A model generated the notes under the pieces. The model was not told the DNA's origin, ran no database searches, and saw only the letters and a list, made by a program, of their open reading frames with translations. DNA of 64,000 bases from an uncultured Bacilli bacterium (GTDB taxonomy: Bacteria; Bacillota_I; Bacilli_A; RFN20; DUOF01). Location of the stretch: assembly GCA_934183255.1 (NCBI GenBank), contig CAKPSD010000001.1, positions 620,001 through 684,000 on the forward strand, given 5' to 3'. The stretch's first letter is position 1. Every line of letters starts with the position of its first letter. The position numbers and the translations under genes are program-made. This document shows positions 1 through 9,666 of this stretch, piece by piece.

Positions 1-2012
1 TAAGAAACATTGTTGTTATTTATGAATATGAAGAAAAGCTTTCTACTAGAAAAAAAGAAGTATTGCAAGCAATTGCTAACAAAGATAAGTTAACTGATGA
101 AATAGTAAAAAAGGTTAATGCTTGTAAAACATTAAGTGAAGTTGAAGATCTTTATTTACCATACAAAGAAAAGAAAAAAACTAGAGCAACTACTGCTATT
201 AGTAATGGTCTTGAGCCTTTAGCTGATACTTTAATGGAGTGCAAAAATATTGATGTTGAAAGTGAAGCTAAAAAATATATAAATGACAAAGTTAAAACTA
301 TTAATGATGCTATTAATGGTGCTAAGGATATTATTGCTGAAAGATTTAGTGAAAATGCTACTTTTAGACAAGAACTTAGAAATTCTTTGAATAAGTATGG
401 CTTAATTAACTCTACTTTAAAAAAGGATGCTGTTGATGAGAAAAAAGTTTATACTTTATATTATGAGAAAAGCATCCCTATTAGATATGTTGCTCCTCAC
501 CAAATACTAGCTATTAATAGAGGAGAAAAGGAAGAAATACTTAAAGTTAAAATTGATTTTAATGAAGAAATGTATCTTGATTTTGTTTGCAGAAAAACTA
601 TTAAAAATAATACAACTACTGAAGCAAAATATATTAGAGAAGCTATTGAAGATGGCTACAAAAGACTACTTTTTCCTTCAATTGAAAGAGAAGTTAGAAA
701 TGATTTAACAGAAAAAGCACAAGATCAAGCTATCAATGTTTTCTCATTAAACTTAGAGCAATTACTACTTACTCCACCTTTAAAGAATAGAGTTATTTTA
801 GGACTAGACCCTGCTTTTAGAACTGGATGTAAATTAGCTGTTATTAATGTTAATGGTGACTTTATATATAAAGATGTTATTTACCCTCATGAAAAAAGTG
901 TTGGTGAAATTGTAACTGATGAAAGAAAAGAAATAAGTGAGCAAAAAGTAGTTGATATCGTTAAAAAATTTAATGTTGAATTAATTGCTATTGGTAATGG
1001 TACCGCTAGTAGAGAAAGTGAAGAATTTATTGCTGATGTTATTAAAAAATATCATTTACCTTGCTCTTATGTAATAGTTAGTGAAGCAGGTGCTTCTGTA
1101 TATAGTGCTTCTGTTGAAGCAAAGAAAGAATTTCCTGATTTGCATGTAGAAGAAAGAAGCGCTATATCTATTGCTAGAAGAGTTATGGATCCATTAAGTG
1201 AATTAATTAAAATCGATCCTAAATCAATTGGAGTTGGACAATATCAACATGATGTAAACCAAACAAAATTAAGTGATACGTTGGATTTCGTTATTTCTAA
1301 AGTTGTTAATAACGTTGGTGTTAATATTAATACTGCTTCTATTGAATTATTAAGTTATGTTTCTGGTTTAAATAAGAAAAGTGCTAAAAACATTGTAGAT
1401 TATCGTAGTGAAAAAGGATTAATAAAAGATCGTAAAGAACTTAGTAAAATTAAAGGCATTGGCGATAAAACATATGAACAAGCTGTTGGTTTCTTAAAAA
1501 TTTATGAAAGTAAGAACCCACTTGATAAGACATTTATTCACCCAGATAATTATAAAGAAGTTGAAAAACTACTTAAAGATTTAAATTATGATACTAGTTA
1601 TATTGGTAGTGAAGAAATAAATACAGTATTAGCTAATAAAACATCTAGTGATTTTTCTAGCAAATATGATTTAGGAACATACACTTTAAATGATATTTTA
1701 GAAGAAATAAAAAAGCCTTTAAGAGATATTCGTGATAACTATCCTACTCCTGTTTTAAAGAGTGATGTTTTACATATTGAAGACTTAAAGATTGGTATGG
1801 AATTAGAAGGCACTGTTAGAAGTGTAGTCGACTTTGGGGCATTCGTTGATATTGGTTTAAAGAATGATGGTTTAATTCATAAATCTAAATTATCTAGAAA
1901 TAAAATTAATCATCCATTAGATGTTGTTAGTGTTGGAGATATTATTAAAGTTTATGTTTGTGACATAGATTTAGATAAAAATAGAGTAGGTTTATCTCTT
2001 TTTAAAGATTAA
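1..2012 (+). CDS. tex: Tex family S1 RNA-binding protein, 5' part missing
   Basis: Tex-type transcription accessory protein, predicted to bind nucleic acid in the cytoplasm. The frame is open from base 3 with no start codon, so the N-terminus lies before the window; the TTG at 63 is an internal codon, not the start. About 670 codons are visible, against a usual family length of about 710 to 780. Domains in order: the end of the Tex N-terminal region, a YqgF-like RNase H fold (about 790-1200, beginning VILGLDPAFRTG), a helix-hairpin-helix pair (about 1315-1500, NVGVNINTAS and IKGIGDKT), and a C-terminal S1 domain (about 1790-2000, GTVRSVVDFGAFVDIG). Followed by its own terminator. Family assignment is very secure; the exact cellular role of Tex is not settled even in well-studied species. 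Confidence 0.95.
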   Translation, partial: RNIVVIYEYEEKLSTRKKEVLQAIANKDKLTDEIVKKVNACKTLSEVEDLYLPYKEKKKTRATTAISNGLEPLADTLMECKNIDVESEAKKYINDKVKTINDAINGAKDIIAERFSENATFRQELRNSLNKYGLINSTLKKDAVDEKKVYTLYYEKSIPIRYVAPHQILAINRGEKEEILKVKIDFNEEMYLDFVCRKTIKNNTTTEAKYIREAIEDGYKRLLFPSIEREVRNDLTEKAQDQAINVFSLNLEQLLLTPPLKNRVILGLDPAFRTGCKLAVINVNGDFIYKDVIYPHEKSVGEIVTDERKEISEQKVVDIVKKFNVELIAIGNGTASRESEEFIADVIKKYHLPCSYVIVSEAGASVYSASVEAKKEFPDLHVEERSAISIARRVMDPLSELIKIDPKSIGVGQYQHDVNQTKLSDTLDFVISKVVNNVGVNINTASIELLSYVSGLNKKSAKNIVDYRSEKGLIKDRKELSKIKGIGDKTYEQAVGFLKIYESKNPLDKTFIHPDNYKEVEKLLKDLNYDTSYIGSEEINTVLANKTSSDFSSKYDLGTYTLNDILEEIKKPLRDIRDNYPTPVLKSDVLHIEDLKIGMELEGTVRSVVDFGAFVDIGLKNDGLIHKSKLSRNKINHPLDVVSVGDIIKVYVCDIDLDKNRVGLSLFKD

Positions 2013-2053
2013 TTTTTAATTTTTTTAAAATTTTTCCGTAATTTTGCATGTAT

Positions 2054-2084
2054 TCCCCCTATTAAATTATAAAGGGGGTTTTTA
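2054..2084 (+). terminator. Rho-independent terminator after tex
   Basis: A C-rich arm (2055-2060) pairs with a G-rich arm (2073-2078) around an AT loop and is followed by a run of T. In this AT-rich context the block of five C and five G stands out. Confidence 0.85.
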
Positions 2085-2140
2085 TATGACAATAAATTAC
2101 TAACCTTTATGCAATACTAATTAGAAAGGAGAAAGATGAA

Positions 2141-2920
2141 ATGATAAATAGTATATTATTATATTTAGCGATTGTTGATAAAGGGGATTGGACTGCAATT
2201 TATAAAGATGTTTTAAGAAAGAGATATGTTAATGAAACTCAAAGGAATGAAGCTGAAGAATTATTAAAAAAAAGCAATGGTATTAAATATATTACTTTAT
2301 TAGATAGTGATTATCCAGAATGTCTAAAATATATTTTTAAGCCTCCATTTGTACTATTTTATAAAGGCAATATAGAACTATTAAAATCAAATAATAAAAA
2401 GATTGCTATTATTGGGAGTAGAAATTGTAGTAGTCATGGAAAAGAGGTAACTAGAAGAATAACTAAAGAATTAGTAGAAAATAATATAATTATTATTAGT
2501 GGTCTTGCAAAGGGAATTGATTCAGAAGCGCATAAAACTTGTATAGAAAATGGAGGGAAGACTATTGCTGTTTTAGGGAATGGTGTAGATGTATTTTATC
2601 CTAAAGAAAACGAACAGTTATATAAGGACATTATTGATAAGGGAGGATTAATTATTAGTGAATATCCTCCTAATAGTACACCTAATGGTGAACATTTTCC
2701 TGTTAGAAATAGAATTATAGCCGGATTAAGTGATGGCGTTGCAGTTATTGAAGCTAGAAGAAAAAGTGGTACAATGAATACTGTTAGTCATGCTTTAGAG
2801 AATGATAAACCTGTTTTTTGTGTTCCAGGAAGTTATAGTACATCTAGTGGATGCAATTATTTAATTAAAGAAGGTGCTAGTTTAATAGAAAATGCACAAG
2901 ATATTTTAGTAGATATTTAA
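2141..2920 (+). CDS. dprA: DNA processing protein DprA (Smf)
   Basis: Binds incoming single-stranded DNA and loads RecA during natural transformation; many bacteria without known competence also keep it. The 259-residue protein has the Rossmann-like DprA core: IGSRNCSSHG at the start of the fold, the SGLAKGIDSEAH motif, the GNGVDVFYPKEN segment, and the FPVRNRIIAGLSDGVAVIEA block. It is shorter than many DprA proteins (about 290-370) and lacks an obvious C-terminal winged-helix domain. AAAGGAG at 2125-2131 lies nine bases before the ATG. It precedes topA, the order seen in Bacillus subtilis. comFA and comFC at 48-50 kb are further competence-type genes in the window. Confidence 0.95.
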   Translation: MINSILLYLAIVDKGDWTAIYKDVLRKRYVNETQRNEAEELLKKSNGIKYITLLDSDYPECLKYIFKPPFVLFYKGNIELLKSNNKKIAIIGSRNCSSHGKEVTRRITKELVENNIIIISGLAKGIDSEAHKTCIENGGKTIAVLGNGVDVFYPKENEQLYKDIIDKGGLIISEYPPNSTPNGEHFPVRNRIIAGLSDGVAVIEARRKSGTMNTVSHALENDKPVFCVPGSYSTSSGCNYLIKEGASLIENAQDILVDI

Positions 2921-3085
2921 TTAATAAAGGTTTTATTAAGGTTTCTTGTGTATTATTGTATTATAATAATATGTATTAAAAAAATAAATTTATTTAAAAT
3001 TAACTAGATTAATTTATGTTAATTAAGTATTATATTAAAGCATTATTAATATTATTTATTGAAATTTTAGAAAAGGAGAGAAAAA

Positions 3086-5059
3086 ATGAAACTAATTATT
3101 GTTGAATCACCTACAAAAGCTAGAACCATTCAAAAGTATTTAGGAAAAGATTATAAGGTCATTGCTTCTCAAGGTCATATTAGAGATTTATCTTTTAATG
3201 GGGAAGATTCTCTTGGTGTAGATATAAAAAATAATTTTACTCCAGATTATGTAATAAGTGATCGTAGTAAAGGAATTATAGGTGCATTAAAAAATGCAGT
3301 AAGTAAAGCTGATGAAGTATATCTTGCAACCGACCCTGATAGAGAAGGAGAAGCTATTGCGTGGCATTTAGCTGATGTTCTTAATTTAGATATAAGTACA
3401 ACAAAAAGACTAGAATTCCATGAGATTACTAAAAAGTCTGTTAAAGAAGCACTTGAAAATGCTAGAACTATTGATATGAATCTAGTTTCTTCTCAAGAAA
3501 CAAGAAGAATACTTGATAGAATTATAGGCTTTGAACTATCTGGTCTTTTACAAAAGAAAATATATACAAGATCTGCTGGTAGAGTACAATCTGTAGCATT
3601 AAAACTAATTATTGAAAGACAAAAAGAAATTGATAGCTTTGTTGAAGAAATAAGCTATGGTATAAGTGGTAAAGTTGTTAATAAGGATAACTATGATTTT
3701 GAATTAGTTGATGATAAATTAGCTAGCATTAGAGTTAAAGATCCTAAAGAAGTTGAAAGTATTGTAGATGTTATTAGTAATAAACTAAAAGTAAAAGATG
3801 TTACCAATGAGCTTACTACAAAAAATTCTAAAGCTCCTTTTACTACTTCTTCCTTGCAACAAGAAGCATTTGCTAAATTTAAGTTTTCTGCTTCTAAAAC
3901 AAATAAGATTGCCCAAAAGTTATATGAGGGTATTAATATAGGGGAAGAAACAACTGGTTTAATTACTTACATGAGAACTGACTCTATAAGAGTTAGTAGT
4001 AGTTTTGTTTTTGCCACAAAAGATTATATAAAAAATGCTTATGGTGAAGATTATGTAGGATATGCTAAAGTGCAAAAAGAAGACGATAAAGTTCAAGATG
4101 CTCATGAAGCTATTAGACCTACTAGAGTAGACATTGTTCCAGATACAATTAAAGATTACTTAGATAAGGATGAATATAAATTATATAAACTAATTTGGTG
4201 TAGAGCAGTTGCTTCAATTATGAAGAGTGCAGAAATAGATACTACTAAAGTTGTATTTGAAAAAGATAAATATTTATTTTTAACTACAGGAAGTGTTATT
4301 CACTTTGATGGTTATAAAAAAGTATATGGAGAATATGAAAGTGATAAATATGTAAAATTACCTGTATTTGAAGCAAATAAAGAATACGATGTTAAAAAGG
4401 TGGAAGTAAAAGAACATAAAACTAAACCACCATTTAAATATAGTGAAGGGTCACTTATTAAAGCAATGGAAGAATTAGGAATTGGTAGGCCTTCAACTTA
4501 TGCTTCTACTATTGAGTCATTAAAGAAAAGTTCTTATATTAGTGAAGAAAAAGGATATATTAGTCCTACATTAAATGGTTATAATGCTGATGCTAAATTA
4601 GATGAATTTTTTGATGATATTATAAATGTAGAATATACTGCTAATATGGAAAAAGATTTGGATTCTATAGCGGAGGGCGAAAAAACTAAACTTGATGCTT
4701 TAGAAACTTTCTATGAGCCTTTTAAAGAAAAGATGGAATATGCTTATAAACATATGGGTGGTCCTGAAATTATTAAAACCGGAGAAGTTTGCCCTAAATG
4801 TGGAGGGGCATTAGTTAAAAGACAAGGCAAATATGGAGAATATATTTGTTGTGAAAATCGTCCTGAATGTGACTATATAAAGCCAAAAGAAATAGTTATT
4901 AGTGAGCATTCTAAAACTTGTCCTAAATGTAAGGAAGGAAAACTTATTGTTAGAAAAGGTAAGTATGGAAATTTCTTAGGATGTTCTAGATTTCCTGAAT
5001 GTGATTATATGGAAAGTTTTAAGAAGAAAACTTATTATAAAAAAAAGGAACAAAATTAA
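3086..5059 (+). CDS. topA: DNA topoisomerase I (type IA)
   Basis: Relaxes negative supercoils by cutting and rejoining one strand. The 657-residue protein starts with the TOPRIM domain (MKLIIVESPTKA, then the acidic TDPDREGEAIAWH motif). The catalytic tyrosine is residue 295 in GLITYMRTDS. The C-terminus carries two four-cysteine zinc modules (CPKCGG...CCENRPEC and CPKCKE...CSRFPEC), which is fewer than in many homologues. AAAAGGAG precedes the ATG. The 165-base stretch before it (2921-3085) is almost pure A and T; no gene is visible there, and any promoter is too ambiguous to place. Length and motifs are typical. Confidence 0.97.
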   Translation: MKLIIVESPTKARTIQKYLGKDYKVIASQGHIRDLSFNGEDSLGVDIKNNFTPDYVISDRSKGIIGALKNAVSKADEVYLATDPDREGEAIAWHLADVLNLDISTTKRLEFHEITKKSVKEALENARTIDMNLVSSQETRRILDRIIGFELSGLLQKKIYTRSAGRVQSVALKLIIERQKEIDSFVEEISYGISGKVVNKDNYDFELVDDKLASIRVKDPKEVESIVDVISNKLKVKDVTNELTTKNSKAPFTTSSLQQEAFAKFKFSASKTNKIAQKLYEGINIGEETTGLITYMRTDSIRVSSSFVFATKDYIKNAYGEDYVGYAKVQKEDDKVQDAHEAIRPTRVDIVPDTIKDYLDKDEYKLYKLIWCRAVASIMKSAEIDTTKVVFEKDKYLFLTTGSVIHFDGYKKVYGEYESDKYVKLPVFEANKEYDVKKVEVKEHKTKPPFKYSEGSLIKAMEELGIGRPSTYASTIESLKKSSYISEEKGYISPTLNGYNADAKLDEFFDDIINVEYTANMEKDLDSIAEGEKTKLDALETFYEPFKEKMEYAYKHMGGPEIIKTGEVCPKCGGALVKRQGKYGEYICCENRPECDYIKPKEIVISEHSKTCPKCKEGKLIVRKGKYGNFLGCSRFPECDYMESFKKKTYYKKKEQN

Positions 5060-5074
5060 TTTTTGTTCCTTTTA
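5043..5074. terminator. Bidirectional terminator between topA and ffh
   Basis: A perfect 13-base inverted repeat (5043-5055 with 5061-5073) around a five-base loop has A runs on the left and T runs on the right. It can therefore stop transcription from both converging genes. The topA stop codon lies in the loop. Confidence 0.9.
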
Positions 5075-5076
5075 TT

Positions 5077-6399
5077 TTAAGCTCCAAATGGGTTCTTCCC
5101 ATTTTTCATCATACCCTTCATTTGCTTCATCATTTCTTTCATTTTTTCATGTTGATTTAATACTCTATTAACATCACTTGCTTGAGTACCACTTCCTTTA
5201 GCTATTCTTATTTTTCTATTAGCTTTTAAAATTTCAGGATGTTTTCTTTCTTCAAGTGTCATACTAGAGATAACAGCTTTTGTTTTCTTAAGTTGTTCTT
5301 TAGCTTGTTCCATTTGTTCATCACTAATTTTAGGCATACCTGGAATAAATCTCATTATTCCTTTCATAGATCCAAGTTTATTTATTTGTTCCATTTGCAT
5401 TAACATATCATCTAAAGTAAATGTTCCATTCATCATTTTATTAACAGTCTTTTTAGCTTCTTTTTCATCTATTGCTTCTTCTGCTTTCTCAATTAAAGTT
5501 AGAACATCACCCATACCTAATATTCTTTCTGCCATTCTTTCAGGATAGAATATTTCAATATCATCTATTTTTTCACCAATTCCTGAGAACTTTATAGGAA
5601 TACCTGTTAAATGCTTGATAGATAAAGCTGCTCCTCCACGTGCATCACCATCTAATTTAGACATTACTAAACCAGTTATTCTTAATTTATCGTTGAATTC
5701 TTTTGCAACATTAACACTATCTTGTCCACTCATTGCATCTACTACTAGAAGAACTTCTTTAGGTTTTACTGCACTTGCTACATCTTTTAATTCTTGCATT
5801 AATCCCTCATCAATATGAAGTCTACCTGCAGTATCATAGATAACTAAATCATATCCATTTTCTCTTGCATAAACTAATGCACGATTTGCTATATCTACAA
5901 CATTCTTACTTTCTTTATCATAGAACACATCTACATTTATAGATTTTCCAAGTGTTATAAGTTGATCAATAGCAGCAGGTCTATATACATCTAGTCCTAC
6001 TAATAAAGGCTTTTTGTTTTGTTTTTTTCTAAGTAAATTAGCAATTTTAGCACTTGTTGTAGTTTTACCACTACCTTGTAAACCTACCATCATTATTCCT
6101 GTTAAACCAGTAATATTTAAAGCGTCATTTTCCTCACCAAGCAAAGATACTAATTCATCTTTAATAATTTTTAAAATCATTTGTCCTGGAGAAAGCGTAC
6201 TTAATACATTTTGTCCAATTGCTTTTTCTTTTACATTGTTAGTAAACTCTTTTACAACCTTATAGTTAACATCAGCTTCAAGTAAAGAAATTCTTATTTC
6301 TTTAATCATTTCTTCCATATTTTGTTCTGTTAACTTAGATTGTCCTTTTACTTTCTTTATAATAGCTTGTAATTTATCTCCTAATTGTTCAAAAGCCAT
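5077..6399 (-). CDS. ffh: Signal recognition particle protein Ffh (SRP54)
   Basis: GTPase of the signal recognition particle; binds the SRP RNA and signal sequences of nascent membrane proteins and docks with FtsY. N domain at residues 1-90, P-loop GLQGSGKTTT near 107-116, DTAGR, SKLDGDARGG, then a methionine-rich M domain ending in many Met and Lys residues. A GTG at 6402 is in frame three bases upstream, but ATG at 6399 gives the canonical MAFEQL start and lies eight bases from AAGGAGG. That makes 440 residues, normal for the family. It follows ylxM in the usual order. No SRP RNA gene was found in the window. Confidence 0.96.
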   Translation of the reverse strand: MAFEQLGDKLQAIIKKVKGQSKLTEQNMEEMIKEIRISLLEADVNYKVVKEFTNNVKEKAIGQNVLSTLSPGQMILKIIKDELVSLLGEENDALNITGLTGIMMVGLQGSGKTTTSAKIANLLRKKQNKKPLLVGLDVYRPAAIDQLITLGKSINVDVFYDKESKNVVDIANRALVYARENGYDLVIYDTAGRLHIDEGLMQELKDVASAVKPKEVLLVVDAMSGQDSVNVAKEFNDKLRITGLVMSKLDGDARGGAALSIKHLTGIPIKFSGIGEKIDDIEIFYPERMAERILGMGDVLTLIEKAEEAIDEKEAKKTVNKMMNGTFTLDDMLMQMEQINKLGSMKGIMRFIPGMPKISDEQMEQAKEQLKKTKAVISSMTLEERKHPEILKANRKIRIAKGSGTQASDVNRVLNQHEKMKEMMKQMKGMMKNGKNPFGA

Positions 6400-6412
6400 C
6401 ACTAATACCTCC

Positions 6413-6718
6413 TTATAACTTTTCTATATATTGTTTGATTTCCTCTTTAGTTAAGTCCTCAAGCTTTTCTATTAATTCATTTTTTATTTCGTCTTTCTTT
6501 AATAATTCTAACTTAGTTTCATAATCCTCTAATATATTTAAACTTCTTTTTAAAGAATCAAATACAGCATTTCTAGAAATATTTAATTCTTCACTAATTT
6601 CTTTAAGTGATAAATCTTCCATATAATATAACTCTAAAATATTTAATTGATTACTAGTAAGTAATGTCCCATATAAATCAATTAAATCATTAACTCTTTT
6701 TGTCTTTTCTAACTCCAT
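6413..6718 (-). CDS. ylxM: YlxM/UPF0122 helix-turn-helix protein
   Basis: Small helix-turn-helix protein of the YlxM (UPF0122, p13) family, which is consistently encoded beside ffh and is thought to modulate the SRP pathway. The centre reads as a sigma-factor-region-4-like fold: LTSNQLNILELYYMEDLSLK, then EISEELNISRNAVFDSLKR. The C-terminus is a charged helix. ATG at 6718 (101 residues) lies seven bases from AGGAG; a TTG at 6724 almost touches that site and is unlikely to be used. It sits 13 bases upstream of the ffh frame, so the two are probably co-transcribed and co-translated. Function beyond the family association is inference. Confidence 0.92.
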   Translation of the reverse strand: MELEKTKRVNDLIDLYGTLLTSNQLNILELYYMEDLSLKEISEELNISRNAVFDSLKRSLNILEDYETKLELLKKDEIKNELIEKLEDLTKEEIKQYIEKL

Positions 6719-6728
6719 AAACAAACTC

Positions 6729-6983
6729 CTATAAAATTGATATTATTAGAAATATTACAAAGAATATTCCGGCATTCTTATAAAACTCTGGTTCTTTAAA
6801 AGCGTTTCTTTTATATTCTCTAGGCAAATAGATAAAGGCTGCAAAAAATCCCAATAATAAATTATATGTAATTATTAATGGTAACCCATTAAATCCTATA
6901 CTCACTAAAAAATAACTAATTATATATTGTGCTACAATAAAGCCAATTAAAACTAGAAATAACCTAGTAAAATCTATTTTCAT
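6729..6983 (-). CDS. Small membrane protein between ftsY and ylxM, unrecognised
   Basis: An 84-residue hydrophobic protein with about three membrane segments (roughly residues 8-28, 32-54 and 70-84) separated by a charged loop, YLPREYKRNAFKEPEFYK. Its ATG overlaps the ftsY stop by one base (TAATG), so it is translationally coupled to ftsY, and ylxM follows ten bases later. I do not recognise the family. The position inside the SRP receptor operon makes a role in membrane protein insertion conceivable, but nothing in the sequence proves it. Confidence 0.75.
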   Translation of the reverse strand: MKIDFTRLFLVLIGFIVAQYIISYFLVSIGFNGLPLIITYNLLLGFFAAFIYLPREYKRNAFKEPEFYKNAGIFFVIFLIISIL

Positions 6984-7972
6984 TATTTTTCCTCCTCATC
7001 AAGAGTAGAACATAATCCATATATATAATCTTCTAGGTCAAATTCTATCAAATCATCGATTTTTTCTCCTAGGCCTATATATTTTACAGGTATACCTAAT
7101 TCTTCTCTTATTGAAAGAATTATGCCTCCTTTACTAGTACCGTCCATTTTAGTCAAAATAATAGAATCTACGCCAGTAGCATTTGCAAAGCTTGATGCTT
7201 GAATTACACCATTTTGACCAGTAGTTGCATCAATTACTAACATTACTTCATGTGGTGCTCCTTCAACTTCTTTTCCTAAAACTTTTCTCATTTTAGATAA
7301 TTCATTCATTAAGTTTACTTTTGTTTGTAGTCTTCCTGCTGAATCACAAATTACAACATCCATATTTTGCTTTTTAGCTTCTTCTACTCCTCTATAGTAA
7401 ACACTTGAAGGATCTTCTTTTTCATTGCCTTTTACAACAGGTATTTCAAGTCTATTAGCCCATACTTCTAGTTGTTCTACTGCTCCTGCTCTAAATGTAT
7501 CTCCTGCTACTAACATAACTTTTTTGCCTTGCTTTTTTAATAGATTAGCAAGTTTAGCAATACTTGTTGTTTTACCAACACCATTTACTCCTACTACTAA
7601 AATTACAGTTAAACCATTTTCATTAAACTTAATTTCAGTATCCATATCCTCTCCACCTTTAGCATAATAAACAAACATTTTATCCACTAAAGCTTCATTT
7701 ATCTCTTTAGGTGTTTTTAGTTTAGATAATCTAACTTCTTTTTTAGTTTCATCAATAATTTCCATGACAATCTTAACGCCGATATCTGCTTCGATAAGTA
7801 TTTCTTCTAACTCATCAAAGTAATCTTCATCAATACTACGATATCTAGCTGCTAGGGCATTAAGTTTATCTGCAAAGTTTGATCTTGATTTACCTAGTGC
7901 TGCTACATATTTTTCACTTTGTTTATTTGTTTTTCCAAAGATTTTTTCTTTTAGTTTTCCAAAAAAGCCCAC
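6983..7972 (-). CDS. ftsY: Signal recognition particle receptor FtsY
   Basis: Membrane-associated GTPase that receives the ribosome-SRP complex. The 329 residues contain the N domain, P-loop VVGVNGVGKTTSIAKLA (residues 127-143), GDTFRAGAVEQL, CDSAGRLQTKVNLMNEL and TKMDGTSKGG. The long acidic A domain of enterobacterial FtsY is absent, as usual in Firmicutes. The start is GTG at 7972, eight bases after AAAGGAG. rnc lies upstream with 15 bases between; in Bacillus smc sits at this place, and here it is missing. Confidence 0.96.
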   Translation of the reverse strand: MGFFGKLKEKIFGKTNKQSEKYVAALGKSRSNFADKLNALAARYRSIDEDYFDELEEILIEADIGVKIVMEIIDETKKEVRLSKLKTPKEINEALVDKMFVYYAKGGEDMDTEIKFNENGLTVILVVGVNGVGKTTSIAKLANLLKKQGKKVMLVAGDTFRAGAVEQLEVWANRLEIPVVKGNEKEDPSSVYYRGVEEAKKQNMDVVICDSAGRLQTKVNLMNELSKMRKVLGKEVEGAPHEVMLVIDATTGQNGVIQASSFANATGVDSIILTKMDGTSKGGIILSIREELGIPVKYIGLGEKIDDLIEFDLEDYIYGLCSTLDEEEK

Positions 7973-7987
7973 TTATAAATCTCCTTT

Positions 7988-8665
7988 CTACTTAACACAC
8001 TTTTCTAATGCATTTTTTGCTGCATCTTGTTGTGCATCTTTTTTTGATTTTCCTGTACCAGTTGCAAGTACAATTTCACCATCTAATACTACTTCAAATA
8101 CATAAGTAGGGTTATTAGCAGTCCCACTTCTAGATAATTCTCTATACTCAACTGTTTTTCTTTTATCTGCTTGAACAATTTCTTGAAGTTTTGTTTTATA
8201 ATCTAATAAATCATCAATTTTAATTGATTTTACTAAAGGCAAAAATATTTTCTTTACTACTTCAAAAGATTTTTCATATCCTTGATCAAGATAAATTGCT
8301 GCCATTAAAGATTCAAAAGAATCTGCTAAAATATTTTTTCTTTCTCTTCCACCAGTCTTTTCTTCTCCATGACCTAATATCAAGTAATCACCTATATGTA
8401 ATTCTTTTGCAAGTTCACATAAAGAATCACTTCTAACTAATCTAGATCTAATTAAAGACATTTCTCCTTCTTTTAATGAAGGATATTCTTTAAATATTAG
8501 ATGAGAAACAAATAGTTGAAGTACTGCATCTCCCATAAATTCTAATCTTTCTAAATCTCCATAATTTTTATGGTGTTCGTTAATGTATGATGGATGAGTT
8601 AATGCTGTTATATAAATAGTTTTATTTTTAGGAGTAATTTTAAATCTATCTAATAATTCTATCAT
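7988..8665 (-). CDS. rnc: Ribonuclease III
   Basis: Cuts double-stranded RNA in rRNA and mRNA processing. The 225-residue protein has the catalytic signature ERLEFMGDAVL (Glu39 and Asp46 by count), the second acidic motif ILADSFESLMAAIYLDQG, and a C-terminal double-stranded-RNA-binding domain from about residue 155 to the end (SGKSKKDAQQDAAKNAL-type helix). Its ATG overlaps the plsX stop by one base, indicating translational coupling. The usual acpP gene between plsX and rnc is missing. Confidence 0.96.
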   Translation of the reverse strand: MIELLDRFKITPKNKTIYITALTHPSYINEHHKNYGDLERLEFMGDAVLQLFVSHLIFKEYPSLKEGEMSLIRSRLVRSDSLCELAKELHIGDYLILGHGEEKTGGRERKNILADSFESLMAAIYLDQGYEKSFEVVKKIFLPLVKSIKIDDLLDYKTKLQEIVQADKRKTVEYRELSRSGTANNPTYVFEVVLDGEIVLATGTGKSKKDAQQDAAKNALEKCVK

Positions 8666-9636
8666 TATTTTAATTCCTCTTTGATTTTAGTAATCATATC
8701 TTTCTTTATTAGTTCATAAGTTACTCTAATTGCATGATAGAATGCTCTTGCATCACTAGAACCATGACCTTTTACTACTACTTTATTAACTCCAAGTAAC
8801 ATTGCTCCACCATAACTTTTATAATCCATCTTTGATTGCATTTCTTTTATTCCTGATCTTGCAAATAAGTATCCGATTTTAGTAAAAATATTTTTCTTGA
8901 ATGCTTTCTTTAATAAATTAGAAAATAACTTAGCTGTTCCCTCAGTATTCTTTAAAACAACATTTCCATCAAATCCAGGACATACTACAACATCTGCATC
9001 TCCACTTAAAATATATCTAGCTTCCATATTTCCTTTAAAGCCTTCTAAGTTACTATTTTTAATTAATTGATGCGCTTCCTTAATTAAAGGTGAGCCCTTC
9101 TTTTCTTCCGCTCCATTAGACAATAAATAAATTCTAGGTTTTTCTACATCATTGTAAACTTTAGAAAATACCTTTCCTAATTTAGCAAATTCTAGTAAAT
9201 GTTCAGCAGTATTTTCGTTGTTTGCACCTATATCTAGTAAGATTACACTTTTTTCACCCATTGTAGGGAATGGAGAAACTAATGCTGCTCTTTGTAATCC
9301 TTCGATTAATTTTAAATAAATTGTTGATGCTGTTAAAAAAGCACCAGTAGATCCAGCACTAACTACGCCATCTAAATTATCATTTTTAGCGCCTTCGATT
9401 GCTTTAATCATACTTGTTTCTTTTTTTCTCATTACTTGTAAAGCACCATCTTCCATGCCCATTACATCAGCACAATCAACAATCTTAGTTAAACCTTCTA
9501 ATTCTACTAATTCTTCTTTTTTGCCATACACAACAAATTCAACATCTTTATAATCATTTAAAAAGTTTTTTACTGCTTCTACTACTATTTTAGAACCATT
9601 ATCTGATCCCATTGCATCTACTGCTATTTTTATCAT
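8665..9636 (-). CDS. plsX: Phosphate acyltransferase PlsX
   Basis: Makes acyl-phosphate, the donor used by PlsY in the first step of phospholipid synthesis. The 323 residues open with IKIAVDAMGSDNGSK and show the family features VVSAGSTGAFLTAS, LLDIGANNENTAEHL and VVCPGFDGNVVLKNTEGTA. In Firmicutes, PlsX can take acyl groups either from acyl-ACP or, in reverse, link fatty acids phosphorylated by Fak to the pathway. The nearby fakA gene and the lack of fabD, fabG and acpP here suit use of exogenous fatty acids; that is inference from context. Confidence 0.96.
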   Translation of the reverse strand: MIKIAVDAMGSDNGSKIVVEAVKNFLNDYKDVEFVVYGKKEELVELEGLTKIVDCADVMGMEDGALQVMRKKETSMIKAIEGAKNDNLDGVVSAGSTGAFLTASTIYLKLIEGLQRAALVSPFPTMGEKSVILLDIGANNENTAEHLLEFAKLGKVFSKVYNDVEKPRIYLLSNGAEEKKGSPLIKEAHQLIKNSNLEGFKGNMEARYILSGDADVVVCPGFDGNVVLKNTEGTAKLFSNLLKKAFKKNIFTKIGYLFARSGIKEMQSKMDYKSYGGAMLLGVNKVVVKGHGSSDARAFYHAIRVTYELIKKDMITKIKEELK

Positions 9637-9666
9637 AATATCACCCTCGTTTCTATTTTATCAAAA

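Noticed and set aside
63..65. TTG as start of tex
   Set aside because: The frame is open from base 3 and encodes typical Tex sequence before it, so the gene begins outside the window.
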